Positions 54,515-63,661 of a stretch of DNA of 64,000 nucleotides are shown piece after piece. A model generated the notes under the pieces. It made no database searches. It was not told the origin of the DNA and worked only from the letters and a program-made list of their open reading frames with translations. How positions within the stretch are numbered: the stretch's first letter is position 1; the number at the start of each line of letters is the position of its first letter. Made by a program: the position numbers and the translations under genes. The stretch comes from Phaeobacter sp. 22II1-1F12B. GTDB taxonomy: Bacteria; Pseudomonadota; Alphaproteobacteria; Rhodobacterales; Rhodobacteraceae. The stretch lies in contig NZ_AQQP01000003.1 of assembly GCF_002210165.1 (NCBI RefSeq), positions 186,001 through 250,000 on the forward strand. Direction: 5' to 3'.

Positions 54515-55567
54515 ATGACCGACACAGAATTCCCGATGCAGGCCAGCCTTGTCTATGACGCGGCGCCAAGGTTCGATTTTGCGGCGCTGACCGAAGCTGC
54601 CAATCTGGTCCTGCGCGAGACGGGCCATGGGGCGCTGGTGATCAAGCCACAGAGCACCGAGGTTTTCGCGCTGTTCGGCAATGACATCCTGCACGCGACC
54701 GTCGCGATCCATGACGCACCGCTGCGTCTTGGCGGCACCGCAGGGGAAAAACTATCGGTTTCCAAGGCGCATGTGGTGATCACGGTCCGCAGCGGCCCCG
54801 ATCCGGTCGCCTTTGACAAACCCGAACCCGTCTCTGTTGTCCTGCTGGCGTCGCTGCTGCAGCAGCTTGCCCGGTCCGTGCACGAGGCCGTGCCCTGCAA
54901 GAGCATGCATATTGCCGCCTCGGATCGCTTCTTTAGCGCCGATGTGTTCGACGACCTTGGCGCATCGCTTACCCCGCACCTGTTTCTGTCGCCTGAAAAG
55001 CTGACCGATGTGGTCGGACCCGAGGGCCAGACCGGCCAGCAATATGTGTTTCACCAGTCCCGGCATTTTGTTGGACGCGAACTGGTGCTGCGCGGCGTAC
55101 CGGCAAAAGTGCCGCAAGAGATGATCACGACGCTGATCGATGCGCTGATTGCCCAGCATCTGAACGGTTCCGTGCCGCTGTTGGATGGTGATACGATCAG
55201 CGGATCGCTGGACATATCCCTATACGTGCGACACGCGACTTCCCGCGATGGGCGCGCCTGCGTTCTGGTGTCTTTCTGGCCGGAACCCGAAGGCACCTCG
55301 CCGCAGATCCCTGCGTTTTCCGTGCAAACAGCGACCAGCCCTGCCCCTGCCCCGACTGCGGCCGAAGATCCCGACGAATGGTCGGCACCGGGCTCGGGCG
55401 CTTATTCGACCGGTAAAATCGCCGAGAAAGGCAGCAAGTCGACCTGGATCCTGCTGGTCGGGCTTGGCCTGTTTCTGTGGGTCGGTCTTCCCATGCTCGA
55501 GATTCCGCAGAAGGTTATCAAATCTGCGTTTTCCAACGATCTGAGCCAGATCTCTCCGCCTCAATAA
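54515..55567 (+). CDS. Hypothetical protein with C-terminal membrane anchor
   Basis: A 350-residue protein: a long soluble domain (residues ~1-260) that starts MTDTEFPMQASLVYDAAPRF and contains VSVVLLASLLQQLARSVHEAV, a Pro/Ala-rich linker (SPAPAPTAAEDPDEW), and one helix near the C-terminus (WILLVGLGLFLWVGLPML). Two similar-looking halves in the soluble part are possible but not certain. No known family is recognised; start 54515 or 54476. Confidence 0.7.
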   Translation: MTDTEFPMQASLVYDAAPRFDFAALTEAANLVLRETGHGALVIKPQSTEVFALFGNDILHATVAIHDAPLRLGGTAGEKLSVSKAHVVITVRSGPDPVAFDKPEPVSVVLLASLLQQLARSVHEAVPCKSMHIAASDRFFSADVFDDLGASLTPHLFLSPEKLTDVVGPEGQTGQQYVFHQSRHFVGRELVLRGVPAKVPQEMITTLIDALIAQHLNGSVPLLDGDTISGSLDISLYVRHATSRDGRACVLVSFWPEPEGTSPQIPAFSVQTATSPAPAPTAAEDPDEWSAPGSGAYSTGKIAEKGSKSTWILLVGLGLFLWVGLPMLEIPQKVIKSAFSNDLSQISPPQ

Positions 55568-55639
55568 TCCGGTAACGGCTTCTCAGACCAATGGCACCGC
55601 GATAGCATCGTGGCGTAACCCATTTGCCGGAGTTCCCAT

Positions 55640-56446
55640 ATGCCACGCCTGCCCGCCTGCCTTACCGCGCTTGCCACCGCTTTCATCCTGTCATCCGGCG
55701 CTGTAAGCGCGCAGAGCTGCGGCAATACCAGCGCGGGCTTCAATAGCTGGAAACAGGCTTTTGCCCAGACAGCCAGCCGCGCCGGTGTCGGGCAACGCGG
55801 GCTGCAGGCGCTGGCGCAGGCGCAATATGCCACCGGCACCATAGCCGCCGACAGGAATCAGAAGAGCTTTCGCTATTCGCTCGAAAAATTCATGCAGGTG
55901 CGTGGCGCGGACACGATCGTCGCGCAGGGGCGCAAGCGGCTGGCACGGAACCCGGAATATTACGCGACACTCGAACGGCTTTACGGCGTGCCCGCCGGGA
56001 TTCTTCTTTCGCTGCACGGGATGGAAACCGCATTCGGCGGGTTCATGGGCGACAGCCGCGTGGTTTCCGCCATCACGACGCTGGCCTATGACTGTCGCCG
56101 GTCTGATTTCTTCATCCCCCATGCAATCGGCGCGCTGAAACTGGTGGATCAGGGGTCGATCACCAGCGATACGCGCGGCGCGAAACATGGCGAGCTTGGC
56201 CATACCCAGTTCCTGCCCGGCAACGCCCTGACCTATGGGGTCGATGCAACCGGAGATGGAAAGGTCGATTTCTACAACATGACCGATGCGCTGGCCTCGA
56301 CCGCCAACTTTCTGCGCGCCAAGGGCTGGCGGCCCGGTCAGGGGTATCAACCGGGCCAATACAACTTTAGCGTGATTGAGCAATGGAACAGCGCAACCGT
56401 GTATCAACAAGCGATTGCAATTATGGCAGCACGGATCGATCAGTGA
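55640..56446 (+). CDS. Lytic murein transglycosylase, MltB-like
   Basis: A 268-residue periplasmic wall-cutting enzyme with a signal (LTALATAFILSSGAVSAQ). The SLT_2 domain spans ~30-265: LHGMETAFGGFMGDSRVVSAIT carries the catalytic glutamate (GMETAFG), HGELGHTQFLPGNALTYGVDATG binds substrate, and ALASTANFLRAKGWRPGQGY is conserved. It stands alone. Confidence 0.92.
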   Translation: MPRLPACLTALATAFILSSGAVSAQSCGNTSAGFNSWKQAFAQTASRAGVGQRGLQALAQAQYATGTIAADRNQKSFRYSLEKFMQVRGADTIVAQGRKRLARNPEYYATLERLYGVPAGILLSLHGMETAFGGFMGDSRVVSAITTLAYDCRRSDFFIPHAIGALKLVDQGSITSDTRGAKHGELGHTQFLPGNALTYGVDATGDGKVDFYNMTDALASTANFLRAKGWRPGQGYQPGQYNFSVIEQWNSATVYQQAIAIMAARIDQ

Positions 56447-56660
56447 CCGGTTAAGGCCACATTTCAGCCACATTTGGGACAAATTCCGGACATCATCCGG
56501 TTTCCCGGAACGTTAACCCTGCGTAAATCCCCATTGTTTCCAATGACCGGCTAAATCCCGCTCATCAGAGGGCCCTTGATAAGATTTGGTCTTTTTCGCC
56601 CAATTTAACGCAACCTTCGGGCGCATGATGAGTTTCACTGGTCCTTGGGAGGCAGTTACG

Positions 56661-57422
56661 ATGACATTCGATAATCAAGTTCATTATTACCATGGCGGTC
56701 TCATCGCGGTTGGCGATGAGGAAGCACTTATTGCAAAATTCAGCAGGATTGTCGCTGAAACATTCGAAGACTACGGGCATCCCGTCGAGCGGGTTGCTTA
56801 TGGAGCAGGCCCCGGCGCGTCGGTTACCGCGGCGCATTACCGGGTCGACCTGATTCCCGTTCAGGAACTTGAACACGGCATGGCCGGCCAGCGGGGGCTT
56901 ATATTTCAACCCTTCGCAAAGCCCCACTCACATGACACGGCGCCCGAGCACAAGCAGCGGCGCATCCAACTGGCCATGTATCCCGTAGATCCATCCCGCG
57001 ATGACCCGGATATTTCCGAGCTGTTGCTTGTGGTGATGCTTTACCGGATGATTTCGGACTGCGACGTGCGCATGGTCGAATGGCTCGATCCGCTGTCCTT
57101 GCTGACAGCCGAGGAGTTTCTCACCGCCTTTGCGCCGGTCAATCCCGATCCGGTCGAATATACCGGCCCCGGCAGCCCGAGTTTCCGTGGCGCGCTGGTC
57201 CCCACCGAAGAGCCGAACGATGTGCGTCGGCTGGCGGTCTGGGGCATGACCCTGATGATGGCCTTCCTGTCAGCGCCGGTGGCGCTGCTGATGGCGGTGG
57301 TCAATCTGGTTCGGGGCGAAGACCTGCGTGTGAACACGCATGTGCTTACCATCACGACGCTGATTTTCATGGCGGTACCTGCCGGCGCACTGGATTTGAT
57401 CGCGGCCCAGCTGGCACTCTGA
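56661..57422 (+). CDS. Hypothetical protein with two C-terminal membrane helices
   Basis: A 253-residue protein. MTFDNQVHYYHGGLIAVGDEE opens a soluble part, which includes ISELLLVVMLYRMISDCDV and a segment ending GALVPTEEPNDVRRL, followed by two helices (MTLMMAFLSAPVALLMAVVNLV and THVLTITTLIFMAVPAGALDL). The start at 56661 has GGAGG eight bases upstream. I do not recognise the family; it lies between two unrelated genes. Confidence 0.7.
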   Translation: MTFDNQVHYYHGGLIAVGDEEALIAKFSRIVAETFEDYGHPVERVAYGAGPGASVTAAHYRVDLIPVQELEHGMAGQRGLIFQPFAKPHSHDTAPEHKQRRIQLAMYPVDPSRDDPDISELLLVVMLYRMISDCDVRMVEWLDPLSLLTAEEFLTAFAPVNPDPVEYTGPGSPSFRGALVPTEEPNDVRRLAVWGMTLMMAFLSAPVALLMAVVNLVRGEDLRVNTHVLTITTLIFMAVPAGALDLIAAQLAL

Positions 57423-57460
57423 ACCCGCGATCTGTCCGGTAAACCGGTCCCCCCGCGCCG

Positions 57461-58204
57461 TCAGGTGTCCAACGCGCCTGGCGGCGCATCTTTGCGCGCG
57501 ATCACGTAGGTGTGGATGATAAAGGCCACCGCGCCGGTGCGTGGCAGCCGCATCATGACCTGACGCTCGCTGCGCAGGTAACCCGCCGGTTCCGGGGACT
57601 TTTTGTTGCGCGGCGCGTCTTCGGTGCGGGGCTGGTGCAGGGCCGGATCGTGATAGCCCAGCACGTTGAACCGCCAAAGCGGCTTGCCCGCCCGGATGCC
57701 GTCGAAGAGCCGTTGCACCCGCTTGGCGATGTTCTCGTCATAGACAGTAACGGGCTTGTGGATACGCACCATCGGACGCATGAATTTCTCGGACAGTGTC
57801 CAACTGGCGGGAAAACACATGACGCCGCCGGTCAGCACATGTTCATCGCCCTGTTTCTGCAGGATATTCACGTCTTCCTGGATAAGCCTGCCAATAGTGC
57901 CGAGCGGGTCATCGCGGTCGATCGGGACCGTCACCCCATCCGGGCGCGTCACGCTGTCGGCAGCACCGGGATAGGCCTGTTCCAGCACCAGATCGAGCAG
58001 TTCCAACGCGGCCTCGCGGGCAGATTCGTCCAGCGCCAGCACCTTGTCCCTATGATCGGCAAGCAGCGTATCCCGCAACGCCATCTGTCCTTCATAGGCT
58101 TCGTCGGTGATCAGCCATTCCTCGGGCGGCAAAGGCTGGATTCCCGGCAGGGCGCGCTGCGCAACCGGGTCATAGGGCAGGGTTTTCTGTAACGGCGTGG
58201 TCAT
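57461..58204 (-). CDS. HODM alpha-subunit-like protein (DUF3445)
   Basis: A 247-residue protein of the PF11927 family, which includes the heme-dependent oxidative N-demethylase alpha subunit. LPYDPVAQRALPGIQPL-type start, LGTIGRLIQEDVNILQK, TGGVMCFPASWTLSEKF (with a cysteine) and YLRSERQVMMRLPRTGAVAFIIHTYV are family features. It stands alone, so the other subunits of a demethylase are not visible. Start at 58204. The upstream region carries the 11-bp array at 58399-58458. Confidence 0.85.
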   Translation of the reverse strand: MTTPLQKTLPYDPVAQRALPGIQPLPPEEWLITDEAYEGQMALRDTLLADHRDKVLALDESAREAALELLDLVLEQAYPGAADSVTRPDGVTVPIDRDDPLGTIGRLIQEDVNILQKQGDEHVLTGGVMCFPASWTLSEKFMRPMVRIHKPVTVYDENIAKRVQRLFDGIRAGKPLWRFNVLGYHDPALHQPRTEDAPRNKKSPEPAGYLRSERQVMMRLPRTGAVAFIIHTYVIARKDAPPGALDT

Positions 58205-58543
58205 GCCCTGCCCTAGCACCGGTCAACGGGAAACCCGAGCCGGAATCGTCCGGAACGTCGCGTTCATGAAAGGATTTCGAAGCGGCTCCGATTGGCTGCC
58301 CTCGATTTGATCAAATCAGCGAATTCAGAGGCGGATCGGCGGTAATTTGCGAGGCGAATTCGAGGATGTGAAACCCGGGCAAAAGGCCGAAAACGCCGAT
58401 GCACGATCCGTACAGAAACCGTACACCGCCTGTACACCCCCCGTGCACCCTCTCTGCAAGCGTCCGGAAGAACGGAAATGGGCGGCCCGCCGACCAGCCC
58501 TTTGCAATATGTGATGTACCTAAGAGCCCAGAGCAGACCAAAA
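58205..58543. other. Intergenic region carrying array B
   Basis: About 340 bases between the HODM-like gene and the next small gene. Apart from the array at 58399-58458 and the flanking GC-rich bases I see no coding frame I would support. Confidence 0.5.
58399..58458. repeat. 11-bp phased pentamer array B (six units)
   Basis: Pentamers begin at 58399 (ATGCA), 58410, 58421 and 58432 (GTACA each), 58443 (GTGCA) and 58454 (CTGCA): six at exactly 11-bp steps. The middle units match array A at 30081-30129 closely, and both arrays are preceded by a GCxGAAAA-like stretch. It lies ~195-255 bases upstream of the HODM-like gene start. Confidence 0.8.
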
Positions 58544-58792
58544 TCAGCTACGTCGTTCCTCACCGCCCGAATATCTATCCAGATCACCAACCGCGCTAAG
58601 AAACGCCTGACGGATTTCTGTCTGGCTGAAACCTCGATCCCACAACTCAGTCATTGTGTCGTTCATGATCTTTGTCAGCGGATCGTCAAATTTACTTGGA
58701 TTTTCATCACACAGTCTTCGGACTGCCTCGGCGAAATCATGCGCCGCATCAATCACGTTCGTGCTCCAAACAGTTTCTTTGTCGAGTTCCAT
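58544..58792 (-). CDS. Hypothetical small protein
   Basis: An 82-residue acidic, helical protein (AHDFAEAVRRLCDENPSKF, IMNDTMTELWDRGFSQTEIR) with AAGG upstream of the ATG. It has no signal or membrane segment and is AT-richer than neighbours. I do not recognise it; length and a ribosome site support it as real, not more. Confidence 0.6.
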   Translation of the reverse strand: MELDKETVWSTNVIDAAHDFAEAVRRLCDENPSKFDDPLTKIMNDTMTELWDRGFSQTEIRQAFLSAVGDLDRYSGGEERRS

Positions 58793-58962
58793 CGCGCCGC
58801 CTTATCAGGTCAAGTGTAGCTGGTATTCTGGCATCCCCTCAAACGCCAGAGCTAACGACGGCTTCGTCAGCACTGCTGACCTCCGACTCAACTTTGTCGG
58901 AAGACTCGTTCGGGAGTTGTTTCCATTCCTGAAAGGTTCTCAACCCGCACGGCATCATGTAC

Positions 58963-58994
58963 GAAAAAGGGCGGCCCTTAGGACCGCCCTTTGT
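58963..58994 (-). terminator. Intrinsic terminator of bioY
   Basis: AAAGGGCGGTCC/GGGCCGCCCTTT stem (one wobble) with a four-base loop and five T after it on the minus strand. Confidence 0.85.
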
Positions 58995-59014
58995 CTTTAC
59001 TCGGTTGCGCGGGA

Positions 59015-59614
59015 TCAGCCGCGGGCTTTGCCGGTCAGCTTCCACAGGGTGGGCAGCAACATGGCGGCCAGCGCCAGCTTGATCACGTCGCCGACGAGGA
59101 AGGGGGTCAGGCCCCACTCGAGGATCGGCTTGTCCCAGCCGTAGAGCGTGCCGAGCCATGCAAGGCCGGGGACGTAGATCGCAACGTTGCCGATCAGCAG
59201 CGCCAGCGCCATCCAGCCAAAGGAGCGGTCCCAGCCACGTGCAGCCAGCACACCCAGAACGGCGGTTGCCAGAACGTAGCCAACCAGATAGCCACCGGTG
59301 CCGCCCATCATGTAGGCGATGCCGTTGGATTCGGCCGAGCTGCCCGCGAAGACGTCAAAGCCGAGCACGCCGATGACCATGTAGCCAAGGATCGTCACCA
59401 GACCGAGCCGCGCGCCATAGGCCGCGCCAAGCGCCAGCACGCCAAATGTGCCCATGGTAATCGGAACCGGCCACATCGGCACGCGGATCTTGGCACAGAT
59501 GGCCAGAATCGCGATCCCGACAACCACCAGCGCCGCCTGCTTGAGACGGAGCGCGGTGCCTTCCTGCGCGCCAATGCTTTGGCTGAGTACCCGCGTGGTA
59601 GAAACTGACGACAT
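59015..59614 (-). CDS. bioY: Biotin transporter BioY
   Basis: A 199-residue S-component of a biotin ECF/BioMNY importer with six helices. QSIGAQEGTALRLKQAAL start, VPITMGTFGVLALGAAYG and MMGGTGGYLVGYVLAT are BioY signatures. GGAGG lies six bases upstream of the ATG at 59614. No bioM or bioN is in the window, so it may work alone or with unlinked subunits. Confidence 0.93.
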   Translation of the reverse strand: MSSVSTTRVLSQSIGAQEGTALRLKQAALVVVGIAILAICAKIRVPMWPVPITMGTFGVLALGAAYGARLGLVTILGYMVIGVLGFDVFAGSSAESNGIAYMMGGTGGYLVGYVLATAVLGVLAARGWDRSFGWMALALLIGNVAIYVPGLAWLGTLYGWDKPILEWGLTPFLVGDVIKLALAAMLLPTLWKLTGKARG

Positions 59615-59703
59615 GTTATTCCTCCGGAAATGGTGTTTCGTATTTAGATGCCCGAGTTGAGGGGCCATCGCAAGCGTCTATGATGTTAGCGCCGGACCTG
59701 ACC

Positions 59704-60117
59704 CTATGGGTTCAACCGGATGAAATGACTGATCATCGCGTAATTCTTGCGCGGACCGGTCACCCGCCAGACGGTTTCGAAATCGGGCCAGCGGCCAAAC
59801 CGGTATTGCACGCGGTAAAGATCCGGGTCGCACCAGTGGCGTGTCGCCCCGCCCTGCCCCGGCACCTGATGGAAAAACCGGCCATCCTCGAACCAGACGG
59901 TCAGATCCTCTTGCCAGCGATAGCGGCGCTCGCCCTGCATCGGCGGCTGGCCGTCCAGCATCAGCGTGCCGCATTCATGATAGGCCATGCCGTCGCCATC
60001 CGGCTGCCAGTGGGCCGTTCCCTCGAACCGTGCGGATGGCGCGTCTTTCTGCAGGATGCGCCGGGTCAGCGTCCAGTTGCCCTCGAAATCGGCGAGTTTC
60101 AGCGGTCTCTTCGCCAT
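59704..60117 (-). CDS. DUF6314 family protein
   Basis: A 137-residue small soluble protein with the DUF6314 pattern: LADFEGNWTLTRRILQ, FEGTAHWQPDGDGMAYHECG and WFEDGRFFHQV (DGRFFH). It is a probable lipocalin-like beta barrel. The start is 60117; an upstream extension would overlap purB. Function unknown. It is divergent from purB. Confidence 0.85.
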   Translation of the reverse strand: MAKRPLKLADFEGNWTLTRRILQKDAPSARFEGTAHWQPDGDGMAYHECGTLMLDGQPPMQGERRYRWQEDLTVWFEDGRFFHQVPGQGGATRHWCDPDLYRVQYRFGRWPDFETVWRVTGPRKNYAMISHFIRLNP

Positions 60118-60257
60118 CGCAGCCCTTTTCACCCTCGGTTTTCCTGTTTTACCGTCGCAATTCGGGGTGTGTGGCGCTCCCCCGTCTTGCTGACGTGACG
60201 GCTCCGGTCTAAGACGCGGGCGAACACACTTGCAATCAACAAACGGTGCTGCTGCCA

Positions 60258-61562
60258 ATGATCCCCCGCTATTCCCGCCCCGACATGGTCGCCATCTGGT
60301 CCCCGGAAACGAAATTCCGCATCTGGTACGAGATCGAAGCCCATGCCTGCGATGCAATGGCCGATCTGGGCGTGATCCCGCGCGAGAATGCCGAGGCGGT
60401 CTGGAAAGCCAAGGATGTCGAGTTCGACGTTGCCCGGATCGACGAGATCGAGGCCGTCACCAAGCATGACGTGATCGCGTTTCTCACCCATCTGGCGGAG
60501 CATGTGGGCAGCGAGGAGGCGCGTTTTGTCCATCAGGGCATGACCTCATCGGACGTGCTGGATACCTGCCTCAACGTGCAACTGGTGCGGGCCGCCGATA
60601 TCCTTCTGGCCGATATGGACAAAGTGCTGGCCGCGCTCAAGAAACGCGCGATGGAGCACAAGATGACCGTGCGCGTGGGCCGCAGCCATGGCATCCATGC
60701 CGAGCCGACCACGATGGGCCTGACCTTTGCCCGGTTCTATGCAGAGATGGACCGCAACAAGGCGCGTCTGCAGGCGGCGCGCGAAGAGGTTGCCACCGGT
60801 GCGATTTCCGGCGCGGTGGGTACTTTCGCCAATATCGACCCCGCTGTCGAAGAGCATGTCTGCGAAAAGCTCGGCCTCAAGCCAGAGCCGATCTCGACCC
60901 AGGTGATCCCGCGCGACCGCCACGCGATGTTCTTTGCCACGCTGGGCGTGATCGCTTCGTCGATTGAAAATGTCGCAATCGAGATCCGCCACATGCAGCG
61001 TACCGAGGTGCTGGAGGGGGCCGAGTTCTTCTCGATGGGTCAGAAAGGTTCTTCGGCGATGCCGCACAAAAAGAACCCGGTGCTGACCGAGAACCTGACC
61101 GGTCTTGCGCGTCTGGTCCGCATGGCGGTGATACCCGCGATGGAGAACGTGGCGCTTTGGCATGAACGCGACATTTCGCATTCCTCGGTTGAGCGCGGCA
61201 TCGGCCCCGACGCCACCATCACGCTTGATTTCGCGCTGAACCGGCTGGCGGGCGTGGTCGAGAACATGCTGATCTTCCCCGAGAATATGCTCGACAACAT
61301 GAACAAGTTCCCCGGTCTGGTGATGTCCCAGCGTGTTCTGCTCGCGCTGACCCAAGCCGGCGTGAGCCGCGAAGATGCCTATGCGATGGTGCAGCGCAAC
61401 GCGCTGAAAGTCTGGGAAGACCGCGTCGATTTCCGCGAACAGCTTTTGGGCGACAAGGACGTCGTCGCGGCGCTTGGCGAAGAGCAGATCAACGAAAAAT
61501 TCGACATGGATTACCACACGAAACACGTGGACACGATTTTCAAGCGGGTGTTCGGGGAATAA
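60258..61562 (+). CDS. purB: Adenylosuccinate lyase
   Basis: A 434-residue lyase of purine synthesis that cleaves adenylosuccinate and SAICAR to release fumarate. MIPRYSRPDMVAIWSPETKF is the start, VGRSHGIHAEPTTMG has the catalytic His, and the flexible-loop signature GQKGSSAMPHKKNPV is complete. Start at 60258. A terminator follows. Confidence 0.97.
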   Translation: MIPRYSRPDMVAIWSPETKFRIWYEIEAHACDAMADLGVIPRENAEAVWKAKDVEFDVARIDEIEAVTKHDVIAFLTHLAEHVGSEEARFVHQGMTSSDVLDTCLNVQLVRAADILLADMDKVLAALKKRAMEHKMTVRVGRSHGIHAEPTTMGLTFARFYAEMDRNKARLQAAREEVATGAISGAVGTFANIDPAVEEHVCEKLGLKPEPISTQVIPRDRHAMFFATLGVIASSIENVAIEIRHMQRTEVLEGAEFFSMGQKGSSAMPHKKNPVLTENLTGLARLVRMAVIPAMENVALWHERDISHSSVERGIGPDATITLDFALNRLAGVVENMLIFPENMLDNMNKFPGLVMSQRVLLALTQAGVSREDAYAMVQRNALKVWEDRVDFREQLLGDKDVVAALGEEQINEKFDMDYHTKHVDTIFKRVFGE

Positions 61563-61585
61563 TCCCGGCGGAAAACGCGAAATAG

Positions 61586-61610
61586 AAAGGCCCCGCGAGG
61601 GGCCTTTTTT
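61586..61610 (+). terminator. Intrinsic terminator of purB
   Basis: AAAGGCCCC/GGGGCCTTT stem with a short loop and six T. Confidence 0.95.
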
Positions 61611-61656
61611 CGTGGGATAGGGTTTCGGGTGATCGCACGGAACGGTCACCGGCCAG

Positions 61657-62649
61657 CTAGTTCGGCAACCACAAACCGTCCACGGTCAGACCCAGACGTG
61701 TTTCCTTGCCGACAACCGTCACTCCGTCCCCCGGAGACAATAAGCGCAGGAAATCAGCCGAGACATGGCAGATTTCCTGAACGCCATATGCCGTTTTAAC
61801 GAAAACTGAACCTCTGCAAAATTTCTTGCTGCCATAGTCAACCTTTACCACAGAGAAATGGGCCACAGCGTCTTGTCCGCTGAAATACGAGGCAACGACA
61901 GGCAGGACCTGTACAAGGTTGATCCGGGTAAGATAGATCGACATGCCGATAACAATGGCCGCCATGAGCAGGAAACTCGGCATGCCACTGTATCGTTTTT
62001 CTTCGACCATCCATTGGAAGAAAGGTCGAAGCATCATTGCTGGCGCCGCGATACCGCACAATGCTGCAATCCAGATTGAAACCGACATGTGGCTTGGGGT
62101 GGGAATTGACTGCACACCAAGCAACATGCCAATGCAGCCGACCAGTATATTCAGTATGACAAACCCACTCGCAGCAATGAAAAGGTATCCGCTGACTTGT
62201 CGACCGTTGCGGACTCTTTCCCCTATCAGCTCACCCAGTTCCAATGTCGACATCTGTTCTGACGGGGCGTCTTTTATGTCCCGGAACGAAAAGCCCGGCA
62301 TCACGAAAGCCAGTGTGAAAGAAATCGCGACAGGAAGGCATACCCAGAGCGGTACCGCGCGGGAGACGACTGCCACAATGGCGCAGATCACCAATGCGAC
62401 CCCACACAAAAACCCGAGTTGACCGGCCCCGATGTAAGCTGCGAACCGGCGAAGGAGCGGTATCATTCGATGCGGCCAAAGCAGCGCCAGCCCGACGGAT
62501 GCAGTGAAAAGGATCGCGCTGAAAAGCGAGAGATCACGCCCCAAACTGCGCTGCAGTGACAGCACATTCAATGCCGCATGGACCGCCGTATAAATCGCTA
62601 GAAGGCCAAAGAGGAACGCGGCGAGGTGATTGAACCGGGTAATTGTCAT
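61657..62649 (-). CDS. Hypothetical polytopic membrane protein
   Basis: A 330-residue protein with about seven membrane helices (for example LAAFLFGLLAIYTAVHAAL, GFLCGVALVICAIVAVV, VILNILVGCIGMLLGVQ), then a ~75-residue soluble C-terminus that begins HFSVVKVDYGSKKFCRG and ends VDGLWLPN. I do not recognise the family. The ATG at 62649 is chosen; a TTG seven codons earlier is possible. AT content is higher than in neighbours. Confidence 0.7.
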   Translation of the reverse strand: MTITRFNHLAAFLFGLLAIYTAVHAALNVLSLQRSLGRDLSLFSAILFTASVGLALLWPHRMIPLLRRFAAYIGAGQLGFLCGVALVICAIVAVVSRAVPLWVCLPVAISFTLAFVMPGFSFRDIKDAPSEQMSTLELGELIGERVRNGRQVSGYLFIAASGFVILNILVGCIGMLLGVQSIPTPSHMSVSIWIAALCGIAAPAMMLRPFFQWMVEEKRYSGMPSFLLMAAIVIGMSIYLTRINLVQVLPVVASYFSGQDAVAHFSVVKVDYGSKKFCRGSVFVKTAYGVQEICHVSADFLRLLSPGDGVTVVGKETRLGLTVDGLWLPN

Positions 62650-62818
62650 TACCCTTTTAAAAGGCACCAAAACGGGCAGAAGTTTGATCGCGGAATGTCG
62701 GAACTAAGGGGCTGTCGATTTCTCAAATACGTAGAGGAATTGTAAAACCGCCCGAATGGCAGGCATGTGCAATTCGGCATCAGCCGGTTCTACCGATCTC
62801 ACCTCGTTTTCAACCGTT

Positions 62819-63121
62819 TCACACCTGAATAACTACCTGCACCACCACGCCCCTGCTGCTGATCTCGCAGGCGGCGCGGCCTAGGCCGTCGTTGGAATGG
62901 ACATGTACCACCGTGTTGCCGACCTCGGTGACCTCGCGCGGGGCGTATTGGATGGTGAAGAGCGGCACGCCAAGGCGGGTCGCCAGTCGGGTGGCGCAGA
63001 TGCGTTCGTACTTGCCGGGGGCCGCTGTCGGGGCAAGACCGGCGGCTGCGAGAGGCAGGCTCTGGGCGCTGGCAAGGAGGGCCGCAAGCGGCAGGGCCGT
63101 CAGGAGTTTCGTGCAACGCAT
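62819..63121 (-). CDS. Small secreted protein of unknown function
   Basis: A 100-residue protein with a signal peptide (LLTALPLAALLASAQSLPLAAA) and a mature part with two cysteines and strands such as GVPLFTIQYAPREV and VGNTVVHVHSNDGLG, ending VVVQVVIQV. I do not recognise it. The start is 63121. Confidence 0.7.
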   Translation of the reverse strand: MRCTKLLTALPLAALLASAQSLPLAAAGLAPTAAPGKYERICATRLATRLGVPLFTIQYAPREVTEVGNTVVHVHSNDGLGRAACEISSRGVVVQVVIQV

Positions 63122-63393
63122 GGGTTTTCCTTTTCTCAAAGACTGTCCGTATTCGCCCGGGTCGTGCGCGCCTGCCCTGCCGGGTCACGGTCTGGCCGGC
63201 GCGTCATCAGAGCAACGCGGCAAATTCCGCATGGTTCAACCACAGGTTACCCAAGGTCCGAAAAAAATCAATTCTAATGCGTTGGGTCCGAAATCACCGC
63301 ACAGACGCGTGAGCGGGGACAAAAGCGTTTTGACGCTGCGTCAATCCGGATTAGCCTGATTTCACGTAATCAGCACAAGAAAGGACGAAACTG

Positions 63394-63552
63394 ATGCCGA
63401 TCAAAGCCGCCCTGACTGCCCTTGCCCTGACCCTTGTTCCCACCCTTGGCCTCGCGCTGGGGTGCAGTTCTGAAAAGCGCGCCCAATCCTGCGCCGAAGG
63501 CACAAGCTGGGACACGGAAACGCAATCCTGTGTGAAGCAGGTTACGGGCTGA
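63394..63552 (+). CDS. Short secreted Cys-motif peptide
   Basis: A 52-residue protein with signal (AALTALALTLVPTLGLAL) and a mature part of ~29 residues holding three cysteines: GCSSEKRAQSCAEGTSWD then TETQSCVKQ. The pattern C-x3-GTxxWDxxTQSCV recurs in the next gene. AAGGA precedes the ATG by eight bases. Likely a real gene by signal, ribosome site and that shared motif; function unknown. Confidence 0.75.
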   Translation: MPIKAALTALALTLVPTLGLALGCSSEKRAQSCAEGTSWDTETQSCVKQVTG

Positions 63553-63661
63553 ACCCGAATCCTGTACTAGTCTGATCACGAGTTCAACGCCGGTTGCGGA
63601 TCTCCATAGATGGAATCGCAAGGATATCCGCAGGCGGCCCCGTTTTTGATTGGAGTTCATT

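Noticed and set aside
58264-58590. Overlapping minus-strand frames across array B
   Set aside because: The frames are an effect of the 11-bp array and its flanks; several frames are open at once, none has a ribosome site or family pattern.
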